A DNA stretch of 12,089 bases from Syntrophomonadaceae bacterium. GTDB lineage: Bacteria > Bacillota > Dethiobacteria > DTU022. The translations under genes were made by a program, and so were the position numbers. The stretch covers positions 1-12,089 of the forward strand of contig PWFM01000141.1 of assembly GCA_003553895.1 (NCBI GenBank), read 5' to 3'. The notes beneath the pieces were generated by a model. It was not told where the DNA came from. It saw nothing but the letters and a program-made list of their open reading frames with translations, and searched no databases. This document shows, piece after piece, positions 1 through 6,942 of this stretch (position 1 is the stretch's first letter; every line of letters starts with the position of its first letter).

Positions 1-581
1 CTCAAAATAGCAATTATAAGCACCAGTCCGCCAAGCAGGTACCAGCTAACCCGCCAGCCAAAGTCCCCATAATATGCAAAAACCCTGGGCAGGACTATGC
101 CTACCAGAACCAGGCCGATCCCACTTCCACCGGACATTAAGCCGGTAGCCATACCCCGCTTGCGCGGCGAAAACCAGGAAGAGGCCAAACCCATCATGGG
201 GACATTACTGCCCCCGCTGCCCAGCCCGGTAACCAGGCGCATGAAAAAGGCCAGGGCGAATCCCTGCACAAAACCGGTCCCGATCATGGCCAGCGCGACC
301 ATAAACAGGGAGCAGGTAATAACGATTTTCGGGCCGTAGCGGCTGGCCAGGATCCCGCCCAGGAGAGAAAAGATCAGGTAACCGGTCAGGTTTCCCGTAG
401 CCAGCAAGCCCATTTCAGTTGAGCTTAATTCCAGGCTGCGCTGCATAACCGGTAAAATCATGGTATAGCCGAAACGGGCAAAACCCAATGAGCCTACCAC
501 AATTATTGTCCCCACACTGATAATAATGAACCCGTAATGAATACCCGCCCCGTCTTCCCTGGAAAAGATGTTCTTAAGCAC
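1..581 (-). CDS. MFS transporter, N-terminal half (runs off left edge)
   Basis: This is the first 193 codons of a major facilitator superfamily permease; the frame stays open to the window edge, so the C-terminal half lies outside. The translation shows about six hydrophobic segments: roughly residues 16-38, 56-78, 84-106, 108-130, 142-165 and 172-193. The loop after the second segment reads GGILASRYGPK, a degenerate form of the MFS motif A (G-x-L-a-D-r-x-G-r-k). The start chosen is GTG at 581, with AAAAAGG about eight bases upstream; only GTG and TTG codons are available before an in-frame stop. It follows the moaD-like gene on the same strand after a 123-base gap, so co-transcription is possible but not certain. 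From context it may carry an aromatic or related carboxylic acid across the cytoplasmic membrane; the substrate cannot be read from the sequence. Confidence 0.85.
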   Translation of the reverse strand, partial: MLKNIFSREDGAGIHYGFIIISVGTIIVVGSLGFARFGYTMILPVMQRSLELSSTEMGLLATGNLTGYLIFSLLGGILASRYGPKIVITCSLFMVALAMIGTGFVQGFALAFFMRLVTGLGSGGSNVPMMGLASSWFSPRKRGMATGLMSGGSGIGLVLVGIVLPRVFAYYGDFGWRVSWYLLGGLVLIIAIL

Positions 582-704
582 AATGATCACCTTTTTCAAT
601 ATTTTATGAACTGCCGGCGGTTCGGATTCCGGTAAGTGTTCATACTGGTTCCGCCATTATTGTGCGGTGCTATTATGATTGTTTCAAGTTCAATCGGGCA
701 GTTT

Positions 705-983
705 TTATCCACCGGCCATAAAAATCAGGAAAAGCAGTTCATCCCCGTCTTTAAGCCGTGTTTCTTTATCTTCCGGCCATGAAAGCCGCCTGCCGTTAAG
801 AAAAATCTGGTAAGCAAAGTCTATGCTCCCATCTGAATAGAACATTTCATCTTTCAAGTCGGGATACTGCCTGATCAGCTCATTCAAAGCTTTTTCAAAG
901 GTGTTGAATGATTTATCCAGGCCGGTCCTTGAAACGCCGGTGATGTCTTTCAAGCCTGATTTAAATTCTACCTTGATGGCCAT
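705..983 (-). CDS. MoaD/ThiS-like small protein of the AOR operon
   Basis: A 92-residue protein with the size and C-terminus of the MoaD/ThiS ubiquitin-like sulfur carriers. It ends in a free Gly-Gly (FLIFMAGG), the terminus that is thiocarboxylated in this family so that sulfur can be passed to the pterin precursor during molybdopterin dithiolene formation. The middle (LDKSFNTFEKALNELIRQYP) and the late stretch (FLNGRRLSWPEDKETRLKDGDEL) fit the beta-grasp fold, including the usual late 'L-x-D-G-D-E-L' turn. The start is ATG at 983, with GGGAG eight bases upstream and 24 bases after the ferredoxin gene's stop. Its place at the end of the AOR genes suggests a dedicated supply of tungstopterin or molybdopterin for the AOR subunit. 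MoaD-like genes linked to AOR genes are a known arrangement; a ThiS or other sulfur-carrier role is the alternative. Confidence 0.85.
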   Translation of the reverse strand: MAIKVEFKSGLKDITGVSRTGLDKSFNTFEKALNELIRQYPDLKDEMFYSDGSIDFAYQIFLNGRRLSWPEDKETRLKDGDELLFLIFMAGG

Positions 984-1007
984 TGTTTAAACTCCCACTT
1001 TGGGTAA

Positions 1008-1475
1008 TTAAGTTACTGAAGGCCCGGAAAAGAAGGGTTTTTCCTGTACATCTTCCCTGTCTTCGTATACCAGGGCTCCGGTAGGGCATGTTTCTACGCA
1101 TACCGGTCCCTCCAGGTCCTGGCACTGGTCACATTTAACAGCCATCTGCTTCACCAGGTTTCTTTTCATACTGCCATAAGGGCAGACCATTACGCACATC
1201 CAGCATCCAACACAACGGTCGTCATTGGTCACAATGCCCGTTTCTTCATCTTTTTCAATACAGCCGACCATACAGGCGTCGAGACAGGGAGGCTCGACAC
1301 AGTGACGGCACAATTCCTGGTATTCGTAACGTTCGAAAAGGTTCTGGCGAATGCCGATCCTTCCCAGGCGTGGATTAGCCGTTCCTTCATGGGTCAGGGC
1401 GCAGGCATTGGCGCAAATTCTACAGCCAATGCACAGAGAAGGGCGGCAGTAGATTTGTTTTTGTTTTACAGCCAT
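1008..1475 (-). CDS. Four-cluster ferredoxin subunit of aldehyde oxidoreductase (AorA-like)
   Basis: A 155-residue polyferredoxin of the DmsB/HycB/AorA type. Four cysteine groups are visible: C15-x2-C18-x2-C21-x3-C25, C56-x2-C59-x4-C64-x3-C68, C88-x2-C91-x2-C94-x3-C98 and C115-x2-C118-x7-C126-x3-C130. That is sixteen cysteines, enough for four [4Fe-4S] clusters; C10 and C72 are extra. No signal peptide or twin-arginine motif is present, so it should act in the cytoplasm. It follows the AOR catalytic gene by 14 bases, and its GGGAGGA ribosome site abuts the AOR stop codon, implying translational coupling. The length and cluster count match AorA, the electron-transfer subunit of the Aromatoleum AOR, and the likely role is moving electrons between the W-subunit and the FAD subunit. 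BamC of benzoyl-CoA reductase is a related alternative. Confidence 0.88.
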   Translation of the reverse strand: MAVKQKQIYCRPSLCIGCRICANACALTHEGTANPRLGRIGIRQNLFERYEYQELCRHCVEPPCLDACMVGCIEKDEETGIVTNDDRCVGCWMCVMVCPYGSMKRNLVKQMAVKCDQCQDLEGPVCVETCPTGALVYEDREDVQEKPFFSGPSVT

Positions 1476-1489
1476 GCTATCAGTCCTCC

Positions 1490-3349
1490 CTATTTGTCGG
1501 TCAGGTCCCGGAGCCGGTTTAATTCTTCAATACGTTCCCTAGGTAGCATGCCGTCCCGATCCCACCCGGCCAGATCATAATACTCGTCAAGCATTTTATT
1601 AAAGCCTTCCCGGTCTATGTGGCTGCCCTTGGCCCGGGCGCTGGGCATGGGATCGTCAAAATAGCGGGCCGGCAGGGTATCGTCCTTCCTGGAGATACCT
1701 TTTTCCTGGTAATTAATCAGCCTTTCCTGGTCTATGACACGGCGTCCAACTTTTTTCAACTCCTCCTTGCTGAATTCGAGGCCGGTAGCCAGCCTGGTCA
1801 GTTCCCTGAAATGGTCGTAATTCAGGTTGCGGGGGCTGTTGAAACCGTGACAGACAAATTTGCAGATGCCCATACAGTCGACGACGGCATAGATGGTTTC
1901 GCTGAAATGGACCACCGTGCTTTTCGTTTCGTAAGAAGTCGGGTTGGGATCCACCGGTTCGCCGTAAAGCTGGGTGGTAAATGAAACGGGCAGGTCCAGG
2001 ATTTCCAGGGTAGGCCTGCTGCGGAGGTGGTCTGCGCCTCGGGAAGAAGTAGCAATTCCCAGGGCAAAACCTTTAAGGTAGCGCACATCGTGCGGGTCGG
2101 ACTGGGGCAGGCCCTTGATGGCAATCAGGAAGTCGGCTGTTTCCGGCCCAAATTTTTGGACCAGCCTGCTTCCTTCGGCCAGGGTGTCACCCAGGCCTTT
2201 CCGGTAGGCTATATCGTAGATCAATTTTTTAGCCATGTCATAATCGCCAAAACGAAGGACGCGGCCGGCTGTTTCTTCATTAAGATATCCTTTTTCAAAC
2301 AGCTCGATGGCCCAGGCGAGGTAGGTCCCGGTTGAAGAAACATCCAGGCCCAGGTCGTTGACGATGTTGTTCAAATCGATCATCCTGGCGGTATCGGCAA
2401 CCCCGATATTGGCGCCCAGGAGAACCTCGGTGGTATATTCGGGCCCTTCCCCGCCTAAAGTATTGCGGTGCCGGCAGTGGACCACGCAGCCGTAACAGCC
2501 GATCATTTTTTCGACGTGCTTGTGGACTTCTTCGGCATTAAGGGTATCGAAAAAAACAGTTTGCTGGCTGTTATGAGTCCTGATGGCTCCAAGGTAGTTG
2601 CTGACGTCGTAGAGCAAAGGCGTGCCAACCCGACCCAAAACGTTTATTACCTTCGATTCCTTAAGATAGTCCCTGAGTTCGATGTATTTATTGATCATGC
2701 CCTGGGGATCGGCTACCGGTAACCCGCGGTTGCCCCTGGCCACTACAGCTTTCAGGTTTTTGGAACCCCAGACCGCCCCGGTGCCGCATCGTCCGGCGGC
2801 ATTTTTTACGCCGTAACGGGTGCAGGCAAAGCGGACCAGGTTTTCCCCGGCGGGGCCGATGGACTGTACTTCAACGTCGGAACCCAGGTCGTAATGGAAC
2901 CTGGCCTCGGTTTCGCTGCAGAGGAGGCCCCAGTAATCCGAGGCATCGCGGATTTCGATGTTGCCATCTTCCAGGTAAAGGTAGACCGGTTTATCTGCCT
3001 TGCCCAGGATAATCAAGCGGTCAAACCCGGCAAAGCGCATTTCCGGGCCCAGGAACCCCCCGATATTGGAATCGCCGATAATTCCCGATTCGGGTGATTT
3101 GCAGGTTACGCTGTGCCGCCCGGTATTGGGAGCCAGGGTACCGGTTAAAATCCCTGAGCCCAGGATCAAGACATTGTCCGGTGATAGGGGGTCGGCCTGC
3201 GGTTTCAAATACTTGTAAAGGTAGTACATGTTCAGGCCCCGGCCGCCGACAAAGTTCCGGATTATTTCTTCAGGCGTTTCTACAATATCAACTGTGCGGT
3301 CGGTAAGATTTACAACTGCATTGACACAAAGCGGTCTTGTTTCTTCCAC
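1490..3349 (-). CDS. aor: Tungsten aldehyde ferredoxin oxidoreductase, catalytic subunit (AorB-like)
   Basis: A 619-residue AOR-family enzyme, close to full family length. It should oxidise aldehydes to carboxylic acids (reversibly at low potential) at a tungsten-bis-pterin centre. The proximal [4Fe-4S] ligands are visible as C285-x2-C288-x3-C292 and C496, almost the same positions as 288/291/295/494 in Pyrococcus AOR. Pterin-binding motifs are DLGLD (332-336) and D491-C-M-G-I-C496. GPEY at 302-305 supplies the conserved glutamate region, and the SSRGADHLR stretch (435-443) is typical. The start is GTG at 3349, with AGAGGGG six bases upstream. It lies 29 bases after the FAD-protein gene and 14 before the ferredoxin gene, so these form one unit. 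The substrate is not readable; benzaldehyde or another aromatic aldehyde is plausible from context. BamB (benzoyl-CoA reductase) belongs to the same family, but the motifs here look like true AOR. Confidence 0.92.
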   Translation of the reverse strand: MEETRPLCVNAVVNLTDRTVDIVETPEEIIRNFVGGRGLNMYYLYKYLKPQADPLSPDNVLILGSGILTGTLAPNTGRHSVTCKSPESGIIGDSNIGGFLGPEMRFAGFDRLIILGKADKPVYLYLEDGNIEIRDASDYWGLLCSETEARFHYDLGSDVEVQSIGPAGENLVRFACTRYGVKNAAGRCGTGAVWGSKNLKAVVARGNRGLPVADPQGMINKYIELRDYLKESKVINVLGRVGTPLLYDVSNYLGAIRTHNSQQTVFFDTLNAEEVHKHVEKMIGCYGCVVHCRHRNTLGGEGPEYTTEVLLGANIGVADTARMIDLNNIVNDLGLDVSSTGTYLAWAIELFEKGYLNEETAGRVLRFGDYDMAKKLIYDIAYRKGLGDTLAEGSRLVQKFGPETADFLIAIKGLPQSDPHDVRYLKGFALGIATSSRGADHLRSRPTLEILDLPVSFTTQLYGEPVDPNPTSYETKSTVVHFSETIYAVVDCMGICKFVCHGFNSPRNLNYDHFRELTRLATGLEFSKEELKKVGRRVIDQERLINYQEKGISRKDDTLPARYFDDPMPSARAKGSHIDREGFNKMLDEYYDLAGWDRDGMLPRERIEELNRLRDLTDK

Positions 3350-3378
3350 TGTAATCCCCTCTCTAAAAGGCCGGATGG

Positions 3379-4755
3379 TTACCGCCAGGCCCTTTTATCC
3401 AGCTCTCTTTCAGTCCAGCTTTTCTCGTTGAAGCTTTTTTCGTAACGCCTGGTTGATGAATGAGTTTCCGGCCACTCGATAGCTGTGCCTTCCACGTCGG
3501 CCTCTCTTTTCTTACGCAGGTAGTCGTACAGCTGGTATTTTTCTTCAAGGACGGAATCCTTAATAATGCCGACCAGGTTTTGCTCTCTGATCAGATCGTT
3601 GATTGCGCCTGCATAGCTGATATCGCCGATCAGGATGGCTCCCTTGAGGCGGTTGTCTTTAAAAACCAGCTTTTGATAAATATTGTTTTTTTCGCTGATT
3701 CTTTCTTTAATTTCCGCCCCTTCTATTTCTTCAGATTCCGGATCGAAAAGGCCCATGGAGATGACGGGCATATTAAAAAAAGAAACGGCGTTCATGCCAA
3801 CCGAACCAGGGTACCGTTTCATTTCACCGGCCATACAAAGGCCGGCATAGCGCCCTTGTTCGTAGGCGTTGGGCCAGTTGGCATTGACCATGCCGCTTTG
3901 TCTGGGGATGTCGTGTGTTTCGGCTACGTCACCGGCGGCAAAAATATTGGATAATGATGTCTGGAAGTAGGGGTTGACGACGATACCCATATTTACCTCA
4001 ATGAGAGTGTTTTCAGCCAGGGTAGTGTTGGGAGCAACCCCGGTGGCAATGATGACCAGGTCGCAGTCTATTTTTTCTCCGCTTTTGAGGGTGATCCCGG
4101 TCACCCCTTCAGAGCTGTTTCCGGTTATTTCCTGGACTGCGCAGCTGGTTAAAACGTTGATGCCCCCTGCTTCAAGGCTCCTGCGGACCATTTCTGAACT
4201 TTTCTGATCGAGGACCCTGCTGGCGATCCGGGGCAGCAGTTCAATTAAGGTTACATTGGCCCCGGCTTCCTGGAGGCCGTAAGCGGCTCGCAGGCCGATC
4301 AGGCCCGCTCCGATTACTACAGCCCTGTTTCCCTTCCGGAGGCGGGCTATTATTTGCCTGGCATCTTCATAGGTCTGGAAGATGCCGCCTCCATCGTAAT
4401 CTTCGCAGCCTGCAATGGGAGGGGCGTTAACCCTGGAGCCGGTAGTTAAAAGCAGGTGGTCATATTTAAGGCGCGATCCGTCTTCCAGGCAGATCTGCTC
4501 GGCCAGGGGGTCTACTTCCGTTACCGTTCTTTCTGGCATTAAATTTACCCGGTGTTTTTTATAGAAATCTTCCGGGCGGTAAGGCATGCGGTCTTCTTTT
4601 ACGTCCCCGGCCAGGTAATGGGCGATTAACGGCCGGGAATAAACATGTTCTGGCTCATTGCTGACCACGGTCAGGTTGCTTTTTTGATCAACTTTCCGGA
4701 TAGATTCAATTGCCCCAACCGCGGCGGCGCTGTTGCCAACAATTATATATTCCAC
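3379..4755 (-). CDS. FAD-dependent NAD(P)H oxidoreductase subunit (AorC-like)
   Basis: A 458-residue pyridine-nucleotide-disulfide-type flavoprotein. An N-terminal FAD dinucleotide fold is seen at residues 3-15 (YIIVGNSAAAVGA). The NAD(P)H-binding GAGLIG is at 149-154, the ATG motif at 237-239, and the second FAD motif SNIFAAGDVAET at 269-280, with D276 expected to contact the flavin. There is no CxxxxC redox pair near the N-terminus, so it is not a disulfide reductase. The C-terminus carries a charged tail (about 420-458). The open frame extends upstream to an ATG at 4884, but the GTG at 4755 is chosen because GGGAGG lies eight bases before it and the flavin fold starts at once. It is followed after 29 bases by the AOR gene. 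The likely role is exchanging electrons between the ferredoxin subunit and NAD+, as AorC does in Aromatoleum. Automatic annotation might call it nitrite reductase-like; no siroheme domain is present. Confidence 0.85.
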   Translation of the reverse strand: MEYIIVGNSAAAVGAIESIRKVDQKSNLTVVSNEPEHVYSRPLIAHYLAGDVKEDRMPYRPEDFYKKHRVNLMPERTVTEVDPLAEQICLEDGSRLKYDHLLLTTGSRVNAPPIAGCEDYDGGGIFQTYEDARQIIARLRKGNRAVVIGAGLIGLRAAYGLQEAGANVTLIELLPRIASRVLDQKSSEMVRRSLEAGGINVLTSCAVQEITGNSSEGVTGITLKSGEKIDCDLVIIATGVAPNTTLAENTLIEVNMGIVVNPYFQTSLSNIFAAGDVAETHDIPRQSGMVNANWPNAYEQGRYAGLCMAGEMKRYPGSVGMNAVSFFNMPVISMGLFDPESEEIEGAEIKERISEKNNIYQKLVFKDNRLKGAILIGDISYAGAINDLIREQNLVGIIKDSVLEEKYQLYDYLRKKREADVEGTAIEWPETHSSTRRYEKSFNEKSWTERELDKRAWR

Positions 4756-4764
4756 GTCTATCTG

Positions 4765-4770
4765 CCTCCC
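4765..4770 (-). promoter_or_regulatory. Ribosome binding site fixing the GTG start of the FAD subunit
   Basis: GGGAGG on the minus strand, eight bases before GTG at 4755. It decides against the 43-codon longer reading from the ATG at 4884, which would place the 4826-4859 hairpin inside the coding region and adds residues with no family resemblance. Confidence 0.75.
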
Positions 4771-4825
4771 GTAACTTTCTTCCCCCGGCTTAAACCTTGT
4801 TTGCGGTAAAAGCGGAAAGAAGAAG

Positions 4826-4859
4826 CCCCTCCCGGCCCTTACCTGCAGGCAGGGAGGGG
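4826..4859 (-). terminator. GC-rich hairpin before the AOR genes (terminator or attenuator)
   Basis: On the minus strand CCCCTCCC pairs perfectly with GGGAGGGG across an 18-base loop that contains the palindrome CCTGCAGG. It is preceded by an A-rich stretch and followed by CTTCTTCTTT. It sits 81 bases past the had stop and 70 bases before the FAD-subunit start. The T-rich tail is imperfect, so a Rho-independent terminator for the upstream genes, an attenuator, or part of a structured leader are all possible. Confidence 0.5.
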
Positions 4860-4901
4860 AGTTCTTTTCTGCATTAACTTGCATGCTTGCTATTGTTTGC
4901 C

Positions 4902-4938
4902 GGACCGGGACAGGTTACAAATCTGTAAGTAAGGGTCC
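4902..4938 (-). other. Nested hairpin just after had
   Basis: An outer GGACC/GGTCC pair (4902-4906 with 4934-4938) encloses an inner TTACA/TGTAA pair (4915-4919 with 4924-4928) around a four-base loop. It starts three bases after the had stop and has no T-run, so it does not look like a simple terminator. It may be the 5' part of the same structured RNA as the hairpin at 4826-4859, or an mRNA-stabilising 3' end of the had message. Confidence 0.35.
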
Positions 4939-4940
4939 TT

Positions 4941-6008
4941 TTAGAAATCAGGCTGCAAAATCACCCTTTTTACCAGTTTTCCGGCATGTGATTCTTCAAA
5001 TGATTTTTCGATTTGGCTCATGGGCCGTACCTCTACAAAAGGTTCAATCTTGATTTTGTCATCAAGGATCATTTGTAAAACTTCCTTGTAATAACGGGGC
5101 AGGCAGCCCCAGGTCCCGATAATTTCGGCGTCAAAAGCCATCAGCCTCGAGAGCATATATTCAACTTTATGCATTCCAAAACCTACCACCATCAGTTTTC
5201 CGGTAAAAGAAAGCAGTTCCAGCCCAATTTCCTGACCCATCTTGGAGCCGGAACACTCAAATATTTTCCATCCGTGCCCGGGAAGGCCGTTTTCCTTGCA
5301 GTAACCTTTATAGGCATTCTTGATATCTTTTACGCCCTGGTCAAGGGTGCTGATGGCATGGGTGGCCCCGTAGTCAAGGGAACGTTCCAGTTTTTCCTTG
5401 CTCCTGGCTACGGCAACCACTGTTTCAGCGCCCAGGGCGGCGGCGATCTGGGTCATATATACGCCGATGCCGCCGGTTGCTCCGATAATGACCACCCGGT
5501 CCCCCGGTTGGATGTCGGCCCGTTTGGCTGCCTGGTAGGGCGAGGTTATAGCATCTGCGACCACCGAAAGGTACTCCAGGGGCATTCCTTTACGGTCTTC
5601 TATAATGCACAGGTCTTCTGAGGGAACCGGGATATAGCTGGAAAACCCTCCATAAATCCCCATACTGTTGCCGGGCATTTTTTGCTTGAGGCAGCGATTG
5701 TTTCTGCCTGCAGCACAGATATCGCATTTATTGCAGGGCATGACCGCCGGAACAATTACTTCCTTTCCGATTAAATTTTCATCACCGGCGATAACCTTTC
5801 CGCTTATTTCATGGCCGAGGGTCAGCGGAGGATCATTAACCGTGGGGACGCCGTCGTAAAAATAACCGACATCAGTATGGCAAACTCCGCACCCGGCTAC
5901 TTCAACCAGGGCTTCACCGGGTTGCAGTTCCGGCACATCGATACTGGTTTTTTCGAGCTTTCCGGGTTCTGTCATTTGCCATGTTTCAATTTTTGCCGGC
6001 ATGCTCAT
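4941..6008 (-). CDS. had: 6-hydroxycyclohex-1-ene-1-carbonyl-CoA dehydrogenase (Had/BamQ)
   Basis: A 355-residue medium-chain zinc alcohol dehydrogenase. It is expected to oxidise 6-hydroxycyclohex-1-ene-1-carbonyl-CoA to the 6-oxo compound with NAD+, the second step of modified beta-oxidation after ring reduction. The catalytic-zinc motif GCGVCHTD is at 39-46 (C43) and GHE at 65-67 (H66). The structural-zinc cysteines are C92, C95, C98 and C106. The nucleotide-binding GATGGIG is at 176-182. ADAITSPYQA (151-160) takes the place where many ADHs have the third zinc ligand, as I recall for Had enzymes. The start is ATG at 6008 with AAAGGAGG nine bases upstream; ATG at 6002 is a weaker alternative. 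It follows the dienoyl-CoA hydratase gene by 24 bases and lies in one run with bamA, which supports the specific substrate; by sequence alone it could be another Zn-ADH. Confidence 0.9.
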   Translation of the reverse strand: MSMPAKIETWQMTEPGKLEKTSIDVPELQPGEALVEVAGCGVCHTDVGYFYDGVPTVNDPPLTLGHEISGKVIAGDENLIGKEVIVPAVMPCNKCDICAAGRNNRCLKQKMPGNSMGIYGGFSSYIPVPSEDLCIIEDRKGMPLEYLSVVADAITSPYQAAKRADIQPGDRVVIIGATGGIGVYMTQIAAALGAETVVAVARSKEKLERSLDYGATHAISTLDQGVKDIKNAYKGYCKENGLPGHGWKIFECSGSKMGQEIGLELLSFTGKLMVVGFGMHKVEYMLSRLMAFDAEIIGTWGCLPRYYKEVLQMILDDKIKIEPFVEVRPMSQIEKSFEESHAGKLVKRVILQPDF

Positions 6009-6032
6009 GAGGTAAAACCTCCTTTAGCAATA

Positions 6033-6797
6033 TTATTTTCCTTTCCAGGTCGGCTTGCGTTTATCCATGAATGCTTGCAGTCCTTCCACCGCATCTTCTG
6101 TCTTCATAACTTCATCGAGGTAAATCCGGTCTATGGCTTCGAGCCCCTCTTTAAAATCTTTGCCCAGTCCGGCCTGGGCGGCCTTTTTAGTCAGGGGCAG
6201 AATAGCAGGGCTCAACCTGGTAAAGCGCTTCAGGAAATCCCTGGCTTCGGCCTGGAAACTTTCTGCGGGGACAACCTTGTTAACTAGGCCAATTTGCTCT
6301 CCTCTTGCCGCTTCGAAGGTATCGCCGCTTAACAGTATCTCCATGGCCAGGGGCCATGAAACCAGCCGGGGCAAAACGTAGCAGGCAATGGGAGGGAAGA
6401 CTCCCACCTGTATTTCCGGCTGCCCCAGCTTGGCTTTTTCTGAAGCCACAACCAGGTCGCAAAACAGGACAATTTCGTAACCGCCGCCAAGGGCTGCCCC
6501 GTTAACCAGGGCGGCTATCGGTTTATTGATTTCAGACATGGCATGGAAAAGGCGGTCGAAAACATCAATCATGGATTCAACTTTATCGGGGGTGTGGTCG
6601 GCTATGTCTACGCCGGCAGAAAAAGCTTTTCCTTCACCGGTGATTGCCACCACCGGTTCCGGCTGCGCGCTGGCCCATTCCAGGGCCTGGATTAATTCCT
6701 CCATCATCTCGATGTTCAAGACATTGAGCGGGGGATGGTTCAGGGTTATAGTGGCCACCCCGTCATCGCTTCCGGTATACAAATAGTTATAAGCCAA
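6033..6797 (-). CDS. dch: Cyclohexa-1,5-diene-1-carbonyl-CoA hydratase (Dch/BamR), crotonase family
   Basis: A 254-residue enoyl-CoA hydratase/isomerase-fold protein. The expected reaction is addition of water to cyclohexa-1,5-diene-1-carbonyl-CoA, giving 6-hydroxycyclohex-1-ene-1-carbonyl-CoA, the substrate of Had. Oxyanion-hole segments are KAFSAGVDI (57-65) and ALGGGYE (102-108). Both catalytic glutamates of crotonase-type hydratases are present: E108 in GGGYE and E128 in GQPE. After E128 the usual G-G-x-Q-R-L stretch is replaced by VFPPIACYVLPRL, which sets it apart from ordinary crotonases. The start is TTG at 6797, with GAGGTGAG five bases before it; no ATG is available near there. It stands 145 bases after bamA and 24 bases before had. 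The dch call rests on this context and general resemblance; a generic enoyl-CoA hydratase is the alternative. Confidence 0.82.
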   Translation of the reverse strand: MAYNYLYTGSDDGVATITLNHPPLNVLNIEMMEELIQALEWASAQPEPVVAITGEGKAFSAGVDIADHTPDKVESMIDVFDRLFHAMSEINKPIAALVNGAALGGGYEIVLFCDLVVASEKAKLGQPEIQVGVFPPIACYVLPRLVSWPLAMEILLSGDTFEAARGEQIGLVNKVVPAESFQAEARDFLKRFTRLSPAILPLTKKAAQAGLGKDFKEGLEAIDRIYLDEVMKTEDAVEGLQAFMDKRKPTWKGK

Positions 6798-6802
6798 ACA
6801 AA

Positions 6803-6810
6803 CTCACCTC
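6803..6810 (-). promoter_or_regulatory. Ribosome binding site supporting the TTG start of dch
   Basis: GAGGTGAG on the minus strand, five bases before TTG at 6797. It matches the anti-Shine-Dalgarno over its whole length and is the main reason to accept a TTG start here. Confidence 0.65.
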
Positions 6811-6843
6811 TTTCTAACTGCTGCCATTTTAGCAGGGAGGAGC

Positions 6844-6902
6844 GGTGTTCCCGGTCGCATCATAACCAGTTAGCTGAATTATGAGGCCGGTCCGGGAACA
6901 CC
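6844..6902 (-). other. 59-base hairpin between bamA and dch
   Basis: An uninterrupted 11-bp stem, GGTGTTCCCGG (6844-6854) with CCGGGAACACC (6892-6902), encloses a smaller 6-bp stem (TCATAA/TTATGA). It starts 40 bases after the bamA stop and ends 46 bases before the dch start. Neither strand shows the T-run of a classic terminator directly after it, so an mRNA processing or stability element that sets relative bamA and dch levels is more likely. A partial terminator is still possible. Confidence 0.5.
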
Positions 6903-6942
6903 TTCTAACTTTCAGTTTTAAGTAATAAATCGGGGCAGGTTT

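Noticed and set aside
609..703. Seven-base inverted repeat (AACTGCC at 609-615, GGCAGTT at 697-703) between moaD and the MFS gene
   Set aside because: The arms are short and over 80 bases apart; no terminator tail, and this could easily occur by chance.
1008..3349. BamB-BamC class II benzoyl-CoA reductase pair
   Set aside because: Visible motifs in the large subunit are those of true AOR, and no bamD-I genes accompany it; kept as a hypothesis only.
3460..3954. 164-residue open frame on the plus strand
   Set aside because: Antisense to the FAD subunit gene; composition looks like a reverse-complement shadow.
3379..4755. Nitrite reductase (NADH) large subunit
   Set aside because: Only the flavin/NADH domain is present; there is no siroheme/4Fe-4S region, and the AOR neighbours fit an AorC-like role better.
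4756..4884. Extra 43 N-terminal codons on the FAD subunit
   Set aside because: They cover a strong hairpin and add no family-like sequence; GTG at 4755 has a good ribosome site and begins right at the flavin-binding fold.
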